Positions 36,038 to 45,011 of a DNA stretch of 64,000 nt are shown piece after piece. This DNA comes from G965247265 sp965247265 (GTDB taxonomy: Bacteria; Pseudomonadota; Gammaproteobacteria; UBA4575), in the NCBI GenBank assembly GCA_965247265.1, contig OZ252002.1:372001-436000 (forward strand), given 5' to 3'. Numbering within the stretch: position 1 is the stretch's first letter; each line of letters starts with the position of its first letter. The position numbers and the translations under genes are program-made. Under the pieces are notes generated by a model. The model did not search any database. It was not told where the DNA came from and saw nothing but the letters and a program-made list of their open reading frames with translations.

Positions 36038-37159
36038 TTACATGAACAAAGTGAGTACACCCGTGTACCCATATAAACGATTGTTGAATATTTCTCCATT
36101 TGCAAAAAACCCAGCTAAAGGAAAATCCCCCAGTTCTTTTTGAATCATTTTTAGTTCTTCTGAGTTTTCTCCGAATTGATAGCGGCCGCGCCCCAAGCAT
36201 GTGTAATACACAGCACCACGTGGTTGTGATTGCATGCGAGACTTCATTGTAGTTAACATCCTATGCATATCTTCTCGTGCACTGTTGCCATCGCGCCGAC
36301 AAAACATAAATTTACTGCCTTCATATACATAGTCACCCACCGCAATAACATTTTCATTTTCATCATACCCTATGATGTTTCTAACTAAATAATCTCCTGT
36401 ATCTGAATATTCAATGGGTAAGCCGGCAAATATGTATCCGGAAATTTTATACAAATCCTTTGATAACACTTCACCAATATCTTCGCGCAGAACATCTAGT
36501 GAAGGGCGATGATCCAATTCAATTAATAAATTGCGATCAGATTTTGTAATGACATGTTGTTTGTCGAGCGGTGTACAACCTTGAGTATGCCCTACTATTG
36601 TGTTTGTTTTTGGAGAAAAAAAGACACCCGATACACTGCCACTAATAACTTCATTTGCAATTTGAAAGTTATTAGAGTTAGAAGAGGTTAACCCGCCCAC
36701 TAAATATGCTGAAGGCACTGTTTCTGAAATTTTATCAATAAGATTTGGTGTAGCCGGATTACTAGGATCGCCATGAATTATTCCAACATACGGTAATTCT
36801 TCTTTACAATAACTCGATACTTGCTCAAGCAATTGCTCTTCATTTAAATCATTTGTGCCAATAATTGTAAAATCTTTGTTTTCGATATCGGCAAGCATAA
36901 CTATGAGCGCTTTAGAATCATAATATTCTGTGCCAGTACTGCACAGCCCCATGCCGAGTGAGCCGATCCAATCATTTACGCCTGTTTCTTGTTTTAAACG
37001 CCCTAATATATTTTTTAAGTCATCACTCAAGGTGTCGTTGGCGTAGATAAACCCTAGTTGATACTTACCTTTTACATCTCCGAGTTGGTGTAAGCATTCA
37101 TTAACGAGTTCACGCGCATTGTGGCCAGAAGAAGTTGCAAGTTGAAACGGTTCTGTCAT
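36038..37159 (-). CDS. FIST N/C domain sensory protein
   Basis: 373 aa from the ATG at 37159. FIST_N (about 20-200: GFIYANDTLSDDLKNIL, GLCSTGTEYY, GIIHGDPS, YLVGGLTSS) and FIST_C (about 215-365: ELDHRPSLDVLREDIGE, RDGNSAREDM, YYTCLGRG, PLAGFFANGEI). FIST domains bind small ligands, perhaps amino acids, and are often linked to signalling modules. Here no kinase domain is fused. Between prk and tas on the same strand. Confidence 0.85.
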   Translation of the reverse strand: MTEPFQLATSSGHNARELVNECLHQLGDVKGKYQLGFIYANDTLSDDLKNILGRLKQETGVNDWIGSLGMGLCSTGTEYYDSKALIVMLADIENKDFTIIGTNDLNEEQLLEQVSSYCKEELPYVGIIHGDPSNPATPNLIDKISETVPSAYLVGGLTSSNSNNFQIANEVISGSVSGVFFSPKTNTIVGHTQGCTPLDKQHVITKSDRNLLIELDHRPSLDVLREDIGEVLSKDLYKISGYIFAGLPIEYSDTGDYLVRNIIGYDENENVIAVGDYVYEGSKFMFCRRDGNSAREDMHRMLTTMKSRMQSQPRGAVYYTCLGRGRYQFGENSEELKMIQKELGDFPLAGFFANGEIFNNRLYGYTGVLTLFM

Positions 37160-37189
37160 TTTAATTTTGCGCAAATAAGCGAAATATTT

Positions 37190-38083
37190 TTAACCTATCT
37201 GCGTTTTTAATTCAGATCGTTTTTCTACAAGTATTTTAATTATTGGTGTTAGTAATATTTCCATTGCAATAACCAGTTTTTCTGCTGGAATAACCAGCTG
37301 ATTTGATTTTATATTAAATGAATTTTCGATACGCTCTCGCAGAGCATCAACGCTAAGTGTAAATTTTTCAGGCCTTTGCATATGAACGACAATTAAGCTT
37401 TCATGCAAATCAGGCGTTTGTTGAATATCAAAGGGATTGGATGTGTCTATAATAGGTACACGCTGAAAATTAATATCTGTTCGAGAAAATTGAGGTGCAA
37501 TATAAGTAGCATAATCTGGCATGCGCCGAACAATGGTGCTTACTATCTCAGCGTGTGAATAACCACGTTCTGATTTGTCACGATTTATTTTTTGAATCCA
37601 TTCAAGATTGGTGGTTGGGGCTACGCCTATCAATAGATCAACGTGTTGAGCAATATTAAAATCTTCGGTAACAAATCCGCCATGCAATCCTTCATAAAAT
37701 AAGAGATCACTGTCATAGGGAATGGCTTCCCAAGGTGTAAATTCACCACGGCTTAGCCCTGGATAAGGTGCGGCCTCTTCCTCTGAGTGTAAATACAATC
37801 TTTTCTCTCCACTACCAAATTGCCCATAGTCCTTAAATAATTCATCTAAGCGATCTAACAAATTTCCATCAGGAGCGAAGTGGGTCATGCGACGACCAAA
37901 CAAGTCTGGAACTTTGATGCGCTCGTTCATTTCTGCACGAGTGAATTTGTGAAAACTATCGCCTTCAACCACAACAGGAACGACACCAATGCTTGCAAAT
38001 ATCCGCTCAAAGGCTTCGCGAACAGTTGAAGTGCCTGCACCAGATGACCCAGTTACAGTAATAATAGGATGTTGTGCTGACAT
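37190..38083 (-). CDS. prkB: Phosphoribulokinase (Calvin cycle)
   Basis: 297 aa, the size of bacterial class I PRK. P-loop GSSGAGTST (12-20), GDSFHKFTR, the GRRMTHFAPDGNLLDRLDELF region, FYEGLHGG and RDKSERGYSHAEIVSTIVRRMPDY, all typical of proteobacterial autotrophs. Makes ribulose-1,5-bisphosphate from ribulose-5-phosphate and ATP. No Rubisco gene lies in the window. Its neighbour on the other strand is a SulP transporter. It is direct evidence of carbon fixation by this organism. Confidence 0.94.
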   Translation of the reverse strand: MSAQHPIITVTGSSGAGTSTVREAFERIFASIGVVPVVVEGDSFHKFTRAEMNERIKVPDLFGRRMTHFAPDGNLLDRLDELFKDYGQFGSGEKRLYLHSEEEAAPYPGLSRGEFTPWEAIPYDSDLLFYEGLHGGFVTEDFNIAQHVDLLIGVAPTTNLEWIQKINRDKSERGYSHAEIVSTIVRRMPDYATYIAPQFSRTDINFQRVPIIDTSNPFDIQQTPDLHESLIVVHMQRPEKFTLSVDALRERIENSFNIKSNQLVIPAEKLVIAMEILLTPIIKILVEKRSELKTQIG

Positions 38084-38428
38084 TAAAAGTTATCTCCTGC
38101 CTCACATAGTGTATTTCTACACGCCCTGGAAATACGTGATTTACCGTAAATTTATTGTTCTTATTGCAGCCCGATAAATACTTTACCGGTTTCTGTAAGG
38201 AAAACGAAATTTCAAGCGCATAACTTTTCAGAAAATATTCTATAACTCTATATATTAGTGATGATTACACTCATCGCTTAACAAATCATGTTAATATATT
38301 AAGCTAACTATATGTAACTTCCATGTTACGGCCTCCCTATTGTGAAAAACCATATGGAAGGTATGAAACAAACCGTTTATTCGCCACCATGTGGCATAAA
38401 ATAACTGAGTAAAAATCAGGGGATTTAG
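38084..38428. promoter_or_regulatory. Divergent intergenic region between prk and the SulP gene
   Basis: 345 bp that must contain both promoters. Dyads seen: GTAAC-TTCCAT-GTTAC (38314-38329) and GCCAC-CAT-GTGGC (about 38383-38395). Either could be an operator, for example for a LysR-type CbbR protein, but I cannot match a consensus. No gene is visible. Confidence 0.35.
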
Positions 38429-40237
38429 TTGATCTATGTAGGAAAATATATCAAGGAATTTTTTAGCCGTTTCATACCTTATTTGAATTGGGTCGGTGAA
38501 CTAAAGGACCCATCAGTAGTTTGGAAAGATTGTGTCGCGGGCTTAACTGTAGCACTAGTACTCATTCCGCAGTCTATGGCCTATGCCCAGCTTGCGGCAC
38601 TACCGGCTTACTATGGTCTGTATGCATCCTTTTTACCCGTAATCGTTGCATCATTATTTGGTTCTTCACGACAGTTACAAACAGGGCCCGTTGCGGTGGT
38701 TTCGCTAATGACAGCTGCAGCTCTAGAACCCTTAGCTACAGCAAACCCTGAAGGTTACTTAGTTTATGCAGGTGTGCTTGCAATATCTGTTGGTATTTTT
38801 CAATTATCTTTGGGTTTATTGCGTCTTGGCGTATTGGTTGAGTTTTTATCCCACTCCGTAGTAATCGGCTTTACAAATGCTGCGGCAATAATTATTGGCG
38901 CATCGCAATTATCAAAGCTATTAGGTGTTACGGCAGAAACGGGGCATCATTTTTATGTAACGATTTGGAATGTTTTTATTGAGGCAACGAAGCATACGCA
39001 TTTCCCAACTTTGATTATGGGAATCGTCTCCCTTGCATTAATATTTGGACTCAAACGCTACGCCCCAAAAATACCAGCTGTACTAACCGCAGTAGTATTA
39101 ACCAGTCTTGTCTCATTTTTGATTGGATTTGAAGCTTCATTTGGTGGGAAAGTAGTAGGCAATGTCCCTGCTGGTCTGCCAAAGCTTGCGCTTCCAGATA
39201 TAGATATGTCAGTTGCACTTGACCTATTTGGTAAAGCAATTGTGATTGCTATTGTCGGTTACATGGAGGCCATTTCAATTGCAAAAGCAATTGCGGTGCA
39301 AACTCGTCAACGCATTGACGCCAATCAAGGACTAGTGGGGCAAGGATTAGGAAATATCGCTTCTGGTTTATCGGGAGCATACCCTGTTGCAGGTTCTTTT
39401 TCGCGTTCGGCATTAAACATGTCAGCCGGTGCAATAACTGGCTTTGCTGCCATCGTAACGGGGTTAATTGTTGCCGTTTCGTTAATACTGCTATATTTCA
39501 GTCAGTATTTGTATCACCTCCCTCAGGCCACATTAGCAGCCGTTATTATCTCTGCTGTAATTAATCTAATTCGTATTAAGCAAATCAAATATGCGTTTCG
39601 CGTGCATAAACACGATGGATTTATTGCCGTGCTCACATTTGTATTAACTTTATTTTTAGCTCCGCATTTAGAGCAAAGCATTTTGGTAGGGGTGGTGCTA
39701 TCACTTGGTTTGTTTATGTATCGAACCATGCATCCGCATATTTCGGTTTTATCGCGGCATTCTGATGGTTTTTTACGCGATGCTCAATCAAATATTTTGC
39801 AAACCTGCCCGAATATTTCGGTTTTACGATTTGAGGGGCCATTGTTCTTCGCCAGCGCCATGTATTTTGAGGAAAAGGTTTTAGAACGCGTTGCAGCTAA
39901 ACCCGATCTCAAGTTTATTATCATTGATGCTGAAGCCATAACAGAAATAGATGCGACCGGTGAGGATATGCTACATCAGTTATCTCAACGACTCGTCACG
40001 CTGGATATAGAATTTGTTTTTGCTCGAACTAAACGTCAAGTGATGGACATATTTGTCAGAACTAATTTCGCGGGCTCTGATTGGATTGATCATTTTTACC
40101 GCTCCGATGAGCGCGCAATAGAGTTTGCTTGGAATAATATTGAAAATTGTGAACATGATGTTTGCCCACTTTCAAATGAAAAAGAGTGCCCAGCTAGACG
40201 TTTGTCACTTGCCGAGAATGCTGAAATAAAGGCCTAG
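38429..40237 (+). CDS. SulP family anion transporter with STAS domain
   Basis: 602 aa from a TTG with CAGGGG upstream. About 12 membrane segments (residues 25-420), SulP signature PQSMAYAQLAALPAYYGLYASFLP, and a cytoplasmic STAS domain (about 445-560). The C-terminus carries four cysteines in ENCEHDVCPLSNEKECPARR. Family members carry sulfate, bicarbonate or other anions. Placement next to phosphoribulokinase and in a sulfur oxidiser allows either bicarbonate uptake or sulfate export; sequence alone does not decide. Confidence 0.9.
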   Translation: MIYVGKYIKEFFSRFIPYLNWVGELKDPSVVWKDCVAGLTVALVLIPQSMAYAQLAALPAYYGLYASFLPVIVASLFGSSRQLQTGPVAVVSLMTAAALEPLATANPEGYLVYAGVLAISVGIFQLSLGLLRLGVLVEFLSHSVVIGFTNAAAIIIGASQLSKLLGVTAETGHHFYVTIWNVFIEATKHTHFPTLIMGIVSLALIFGLKRYAPKIPAVLTAVVLTSLVSFLIGFEASFGGKVVGNVPAGLPKLALPDIDMSVALDLFGKAIVIAIVGYMEAISIAKAIAVQTRQRIDANQGLVGQGLGNIASGLSGAYPVAGSFSRSALNMSAGAITGFAAIVTGLIVAVSLILLYFSQYLYHLPQATLAAVIISAVINLIRIKQIKYAFRVHKHDGFIAVLTFVLTLFLAPHLEQSILVGVVLSLGLFMYRTMHPHISVLSRHSDGFLRDAQSNILQTCPNISVLRFEGPLFFASAMYFEEKVLERVAAKPDLKFIIIDAEAITEIDATGEDMLHQLSQRLVTLDIEFVFARTKRQVMDIFVRTNFAGSDWIDHFYRSDERAIEFAWNNIENCEHDVCPLSNEKECPARRLSLAENAEIKA

Positions 40238-40905
40238 AGAATTTTCATATAAACTTTGGAAAAGACTTTATGCCCAAGCTTTTCTCCTCGCCGCTCAAAT
40301 TTTGTTTGCGGCCGATATTTAATTATATTTGATGCTTCAATTGTTTTAAACGATTTGTTCTGCTGTAATGTTTTTTGGATTTCAGACGCATAATGCTGCC
40401 AGTCTGTTGCAATATTTAGCTCGCCATTACTAATTAACTTTCCCCCCAAAAGCTTTACAAATTCAGTTTTAATCAAACGCCTTTTATGGTGCCGTCTTTT
40501 TGGCCAGGGATCAGGAAACCAGATTAGAACAGAAGTAAAACTTTCGTCTACAATATTGTGCTGTAATAAATTTACAACATCTGTGTTGACTACTCGAATA
40601 TTTTCTAATTTGAGGTTTGAAACTTTATTAAAGAGTGTTCCAATTCCTGGACGGTATACTTCGACCCCCAAAAAATTTAAATCTAAATACTGCTCTGCAA
40701 GCAAGGCGAGTGCTTCGCCATTTCCAAATCCAATATCAAGTACTATGGGATTTGTATTACCAAAAAGTGTATGTAGCTCTAATACACGATCATTTGTATC
40801 AATACCATAACTTGGCCAATAGCATTTAATTGCCGCTTGCTGCCCTTGTGTAAACCTACCTTCACGCCGAACAAAACTACGAATAACAGATGAAGGTTTT
40901 TGCAA
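40234..40905 (-). CDS. trmB: tRNA (guanine-N7-)-methyltransferase
   Basis: 223 aa from a TTG. N-terminal SFVRREGRFTQGQ, SAM-site DIGFGNGEALALLAE, FLGVEVYRPGIG, and the catalytic LIWFPDPWPKRRHHKRRLI block. Methylates G46 of tRNAs. Ends converge with the SulP gene with a 4-bp overlap. Complete. Confidence 0.94.
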   Translation of the reverse strand: MQKPSSVIRSFVRREGRFTQGQQAAIKCYWPSYGIDTNDRVLELHTLFGNTNPIVLDIGFGNGEALALLAEQYLDLNFLGVEVYRPGIGTLFNKVSNLKLENIRVVNTDVVNLLQHNIVDESFTSVLIWFPDPWPKRRHHKRRLIKTEFVKLLGGKLISNGELNIATDWQHYASEIQKTLQQNKSFKTIEASNIIKYRPQTKFERRGEKLGHKVFSKVYMKIL

Positions 40906-40928
40906 GAATAGTTAGGGTATTTATGGTT

Positions 40929-41744
40929 TTAAAAAAACTCACCCTCTAGGGGAGATGACGCCGATGCAAAGCGACGTTTCGGCATGCGCCCGGCACAGTA
41001 TGCTTCGCGCCCAGCTGCTACCGCTTTGTTCATTGCGGATGCCATGAGCACTGGGTTTTTTGCTTCGGCAATGGCTGTATTCATTAATACCCCGTCACAA
41101 CCCAGTTCCATTGCCACAGCTGCATCCGATGCCGTTCCTACACCTGCATCAACAATAATTGGAACTTGGGCATTTTCTACAATGGTGAGAATATTGTAAG
41201 GATTACGCACACCAAGCCCTGAACCAATGGGAGCTGCCAAAGGCATCACTGCCACACATCCCATTTCTTCAAACTGTTTCGCAATGATGGGATCATCGCT
41301 TGTATACACCATGATTTGAAATTCTTCTTTTATTAAGATTTCAGCAGCATTAATGGTCTCGACAATATTTGGATATAGCGTTTTTTCATCACCAAGTACC
41401 TCTAGTTTCATTAACGAATGTCCCGCTAACAATTCTCTTGCTAATCGACATGTGCGAATAGCATCTTTAGCAGAATAACAACCTGCGGTATTAGGAAGAA
41501 TGGTAAAGTCACTAGGCGGGATGACGTCGAGTAAATTGGGTTCTTTTTGATCTTGGCCAATATTAGTACGGCGAATCGCAACAGTAACAATTTCAGCACC
41601 GCTCGCATCAATAGCCGCACGCGTTTCATGAAAATCTTTATACTTCCCCGTCCCTACCAACAATCGCGACTGGTAACAACGCCCGGCAATTAAAAGCTCA
41701 TCAAGAATTTCTGTGTTTGCGGTTTGTAATTTAGATACTGTCAT
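40929..41744 (-). CDS. thiG: Thiazole synthase
   Basis: 271 aa. TIM-barrel with SRLLVGTGKY, VTVAIRR, LPNTAGCYSAKDAIRTCRLARE, the Schiff-base lysine in LMKLEVLGDEKTLYPN, AAPIGSGLGVRNPYNI and VDAGVGTASDAAVAMELGCDGVLMNTAIAEA. Condenses deoxyxylulose-5-phosphate, dehydroglycine and ThiS thiocarboxylate into the thiazole of thiamine. Follows thiS by 20 bp; thiO is divergent, so the oxidase route supplies dehydroglycine. Confidence 0.95.
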   Translation of the reverse strand: MTVSKLQTANTEILDELLIAGRCYQSRLLVGTGKYKDFHETRAAIDASGAEIVTVAIRRTNIGQDQKEPNLLDVIPPSDFTILPNTAGCYSAKDAIRTCRLARELLAGHSLMKLEVLGDEKTLYPNIVETINAAEILIKEEFQIMVYTSDDPIIAKQFEEMGCVAVMPLAAPIGSGLGVRNPYNILTIVENAQVPIIVDAGVGTASDAAVAMELGCDGVLMNTAIAEAKNPVLMASAMNKAVAAGREAYCAGRMPKRRFASASSPLEGEFF

Positions 41745-41764
41745 TTTCTTTAATATATTTTAAC

Positions 41765-41965
41765 TTATCCGCCACCTATTGCATGAATAATTTCAACATT
41801 ATCGCCTACCTGCAATATGTATCGCATATACTCACTACACGGAATAATGACTTCATTAACCTCCATCGCACACTTATGTTCAGTAAGATCAAGCTTTTCT
41901 AATAATTGCTGAGCAGTTATCCCATCTGTTACAGCTTTATTTTTACCATTTACAATAATATTCAT
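41765..41965 (-). CDS. thiS: Thiamine biosynthesis sulfur carrier ThiS
   Basis: 66 aa from the ATG at 41965. Ubiquitin-like fold, VNGKNKAV start, NEVIIP and the C-terminal IHAIGGG; the terminal glycines are adenylylated and converted to thiocarboxylate. Partner of ThiG, directly downstream. The divergent spacer to thiO (86 bp) shows no TPP riboswitch. Confidence 0.93.
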   Translation of the reverse strand: MNIIVNGKNKAVTDGITAQQLLEKLDLTEHKCAMEVNEVIIPCSEYMRYILQVGDNVEIIHAIGGG

Positions 41966-42051
41966 AATCACTGTGTTATTAATAGCGCATTAATAATCAT
42001 CATACCAATAACTTTTGCTAGTCTAATAGTTAGACAAATAGCCTTACTCAC

Positions 42052-43182
42052 ATGAATACTGCACGCGTTAAATCCACTACGAATTATGATGTTTTAACCA
42101 TCGGTGGCGGGTTGATTGGTATGCTAACTGCACGTGCGTTACATATGCAGGACCTTGACGTCGCAATTGTAGAAAAATACCAATTAGGGAAAGAGGCAAC
42201 ATGGGCAGCGGGTGGAATTTTATCGCCACTCTACCCTTGGAAGCATAGTCAACCCTTTCTAACACTCACCAAAGAAGGTCAACAACACTTTCCAATACTA
42301 ACAGAAGAATTAAAACAGGAAACAAGTATTGATTCTGAATTAATAACGTCCGGAATGATACTTCTTGATCAAGATGAAAAAGAGCAAGCATTAAATTGGG
42401 CTAATAAAAATAATGAGCTAATAAGTATACTAAACCAACAAGAGCTAATTACCCTAGAACCAAATTGCACACGTTGCGCTAAAGAGGCAATCTACTTGCC
42501 AAGTGTTAGACAAGTTCGTCCACCTTTACTTATTAAAGCAATTGAGCAATCACTTAAAATTAATAGTATTGATGTGTTTGAAAATTGTGCAGTTAAAAAT
42601 TTAATAATTGAATCGAATTGTGTTCAAGGCATAGAAACAGATCAGGGAAAACTGTATGCTAACAAGATTGTGCTATGCACAGGCGCATGGACACCCACTT
42701 TTATACAGTCTCAGATTGCAAAGTCAGTAGATATCAGCCCTGTGCGTGGGCAAATGATTTTGTACAAGACAAACGAAAAACTTTTGTCACATATCATATT
42801 AAAGCAGGGGTCATATCTTATCCCGCGTAATGATGGCCATTTATTATGTGGCAGTACCATTGAGCATGTAGGTTTTAACAAATCAATATCGCATGAAGCA
42901 GGTGAAATGCTTACATCGTTTGCTGAAGAAATGTGCCCAACATTGAAAAGCTATACGCCTATAAAACAATGGGCTGCATTACGACCCGGAACAACACGTG
43001 ATTCACCATATATATGTGAACACCCTAATCTTAATGGCTTATATTTTAATTGTGGCCACTATCGCTATGGCATATTAATGAGTATTGCCTCAGCGAGGCT
43101 GATGACAGAACTCATCGCGAATACGATTAATCCATCACAAATTGCCCCTTACTCCTATCAGATAATAAATCAATTATCTTGA
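42052..43182 (+). CDS. thiO: Glycine oxidase ThiO
   Basis: 376 aa FAD-dependent amine oxidase. FAD motif TIGGGLIGMLTARALH, EATWAAGGILSPLYPW, VRGQMILYK, YLIPRNDGHLLCGSTIEHVGF and C-terminal NGLYFNCGHYRYGILMSIASARL. Oxidises glycine to dehydroglycine for thiazole synthesis with O2, so this pathway version suits aerobic growth. Divergent to thiSG. Confidence 0.94.
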   Translation: MNTARVKSTTNYDVLTIGGGLIGMLTARALHMQDLDVAIVEKYQLGKEATWAAGGILSPLYPWKHSQPFLTLTKEGQQHFPILTEELKQETSIDSELITSGMILLDQDEKEQALNWANKNNELISILNQQELITLEPNCTRCAKEAIYLPSVRQVRPPLLIKAIEQSLKINSIDVFENCAVKNLIIESNCVQGIETDQGKLYANKIVLCTGAWTPTFIQSQIAKSVDISPVRGQMILYKTNEKLLSHIILKQGSYLIPRNDGHLLCGSTIEHVGFNKSISHEAGEMLTSFAEEMCPTLKSYTPIKQWAALRPGTTRDSPYICEHPNLNGLYFNCGHYRYGILMSIASARLMTELIANTINPSQIAPYSYQIINQLS

Positions 43183-43239
43183 AAACAAGGTATTAGCGCT
43201 ACAAATAGACTTTGTCTAATTAATGATTATAATTTGCCA

Positions 43240-43665
43240 ATGTATAGTTTAAATCCCTTTCCAAAATCTAGAGAAGATGTGGTAGCGCTAATGCGCAAAT
43301 ATGACATTGCTCCAACACTGCAACGAATAAAAATTGGGGAAGTATTATTCTCCAGAGCTCAACATGCCTCTGCTGAACAGGTGTTGGAAATGGTCAACCA
43401 GGAAGGTAATCAAGTTTCTAAAGCCACGGTTTACAATACACTTGGCTTATTTGCAAAACAGGGATTAGTTCGTGAAGTTATTGTAGACCCGTCAAAGGTT
43501 TTTTATGACTCCAACCTCACCAAACACCATCACTTGTATTATTCAGACAGTGGTGAACTTGAAGATATTTCAAAAGAGAATGTAGAAGTAACAAAACTGC
43601 CAGAACTACCGAGTGATGTTCAGATAGAAGATGTGGATGTCGTCATTCGCGTACATCGAAACTAA
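43240..43665 (+). CDS. Fur-family transcriptional regulator (Irr/PerR-like)
   Basis: 141 aa from the ATG at 43240. Winged helix PTLQRIKIGEVLFSRAQHASAEQVLEMV... with VSKATVYNTLGLFAKQGLV, then dimer domain with KHHHLYYSDSGELEDI. The HHH and D residues of the regulatory metal site are present; the structural CxxC zinc motifs of Fur/Zur are absent, as in Irr-like proteins. Controls iron or peroxide genes; target unknown. 57 bp after thiO. Confidence 0.85.
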   Translation: MYSLNPFPKSREDVVALMRKYDIAPTLQRIKIGEVLFSRAQHASAEQVLEMVNQEGNQVSKATVYNTLGLFAKQGLVREVIVDPSKVFYDSNLTKHHHLYYSDSGELEDISKENVEVTKLPELPSDVQIEDVDVVIRVHRN

Positions 43666-43670
43666 TTACA

Positions 43671-43976
<306 letters not shown>

Positions 43977-44004
43977 GAGTAATGGCGGGTTATATGCTTG
44001 ACTC

Positions 44005-44796
44005 GGTACTGACAAGTTAAACGCATCTGGGCGACAATTACTGGATGAATAAATCAAAAAGCTTGTATAAACGTCACCGATTTCCATCTGAAATTATTCA
44101 ATATGCCGTCTGGCTCTACTATCGCTTCAACGTCAGTCATCGGGACATCGAAGATCTATTAGCTGAACGCGGGATTGAAGTCAGTTATGAGTCCATTCGT
44201 ATGTGGTGTAATAAGTTTGGTCCTCAATACGCCAGGCGATTGAAGCGAAAGCACCAGGGCTACGGTGATACATTTTACATAGATGAAGTATTCGTCAAAG
44301 TTCATGGTAAGCAACATTATTTATGGCGCGCGGTGAATCAGGATGGCGAAGTAGTTGATGTGTTTCTGCAATCACGCAGAGATGGCGCTGCAGCCAAGCG
44401 TTTTTTTAAGCGCCTGATAAGAAACCATGGGAGTGAACCCAGAAAAATAGCCACGGATAAGTTAAGAAGCTATGGCGTTGCACATCGAGAACTCATCCCA
44501 GAATCTATTCACGATACTTCTCAATACGCTAATAACCGAGCCGAGCTTTCGCATCAACCGACGCGAGTTCGAGAGCGAGGAATGCGCCGATTTAAATCGA
44601 TGCAGCAAGCGCAACGTTTTTTAAGTGCACATGCAGCGGTATATAATCTTTTCAATCTTGGTCGTCATTTAGTATCAGCTAAGCATTTTCATCAACTTAG
44701 GGAGAACGCCTTTGCGTCTTGGAGATGTGCAACGGCGTTATAGAATACGTTTTTTCTAGAATTCGTAGATGTGTAAAAAGTTAACTTGTCAATACC
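44005..44796 (+). mobile_element. IS6-family insertion sequence, 792 bp
   Basis: Terminal inverted repeats: GGTACTGACAAGTTAA at 44005-44020 and its near-complement TTAACTTGTCAATACC at 44781-44796 (15 of 16 match). One transposase gene fills the element. Size and single gene fit IS6/IS26-like elements. The 8 bases on each side (CTTGACTC and TTATTTTT) are not a duplication, so the flanks have recombined or the insertion is old. Confidence 0.92.
44045..44743 (+). CDS. IS6-family DDE transposase
   Basis: 232 aa. N-terminal KRHRFPSEIIQYAVWLYYRFNVSHRDIEDLLAERGIEVSYE (helix-turn-helix region), then the DDE core: first Asp in DTFYIDEVFVKVHGKQHYLWRAVNQDG, second Asp in ATDKLRSYG, and Glu in HQPTRVRERGMRRFKS. 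This order is diagnostic of IS6/IS240. Intact, so the element may still be active. Confidence 0.94.
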   Translation: MNKSKSLYKRHRFPSEIIQYAVWLYYRFNVSHRDIEDLLAERGIEVSYESIRMWCNKFGPQYARRLKRKHQGYGDTFYIDEVFVKVHGKQHYLWRAVNQDGEVVDVFLQSRRDGAAAKRFFKRLIRNHGSEPRKIATDKLRSYGVAHRELIPESIHDTSQYANNRAELSHQPTRVRERGMRRFKSMQQAQRFLSAHAAVYNLFNLGRHLVSAKHFHQLRENAFASWRCATAL

Positions 44797-45011
44797 TTAT
44801 TTTTTATTCTGAATGATTATACCTCACAAACTTCTTCACAAAATGAAACAATCATATTCGCCAAAATAATTTTAATTGCATGCTTATTTCTGACAACCGT
44901 TTTTAAAGTACGGTTAATTAGAAGTAAATATTAATTAAATAGGAAAGTTGATAAAAATATGAATGAGTATTCATACTCTAAACATGAAATAGACCTGCTG
45001 TTTTATAATTA

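Noticed and set aside
36027..36200. N-terminal extension of the aldo/keto reductase
   Set aside because: The extra 58 codons overlap the FIST gene and do not match the family; the ATG at 36026 gives the normal start.
41966..42051. TPP riboswitch between thiS and thiO
   Set aside because: The 86-bp spacer is too short and lacks the CUGAGA and ACCUGA-type boxes.
43997..44804. Target-site duplication of the IS6 element
   Set aside because: The 8-base flanks CTTGACTC and TTATTTTT are different.
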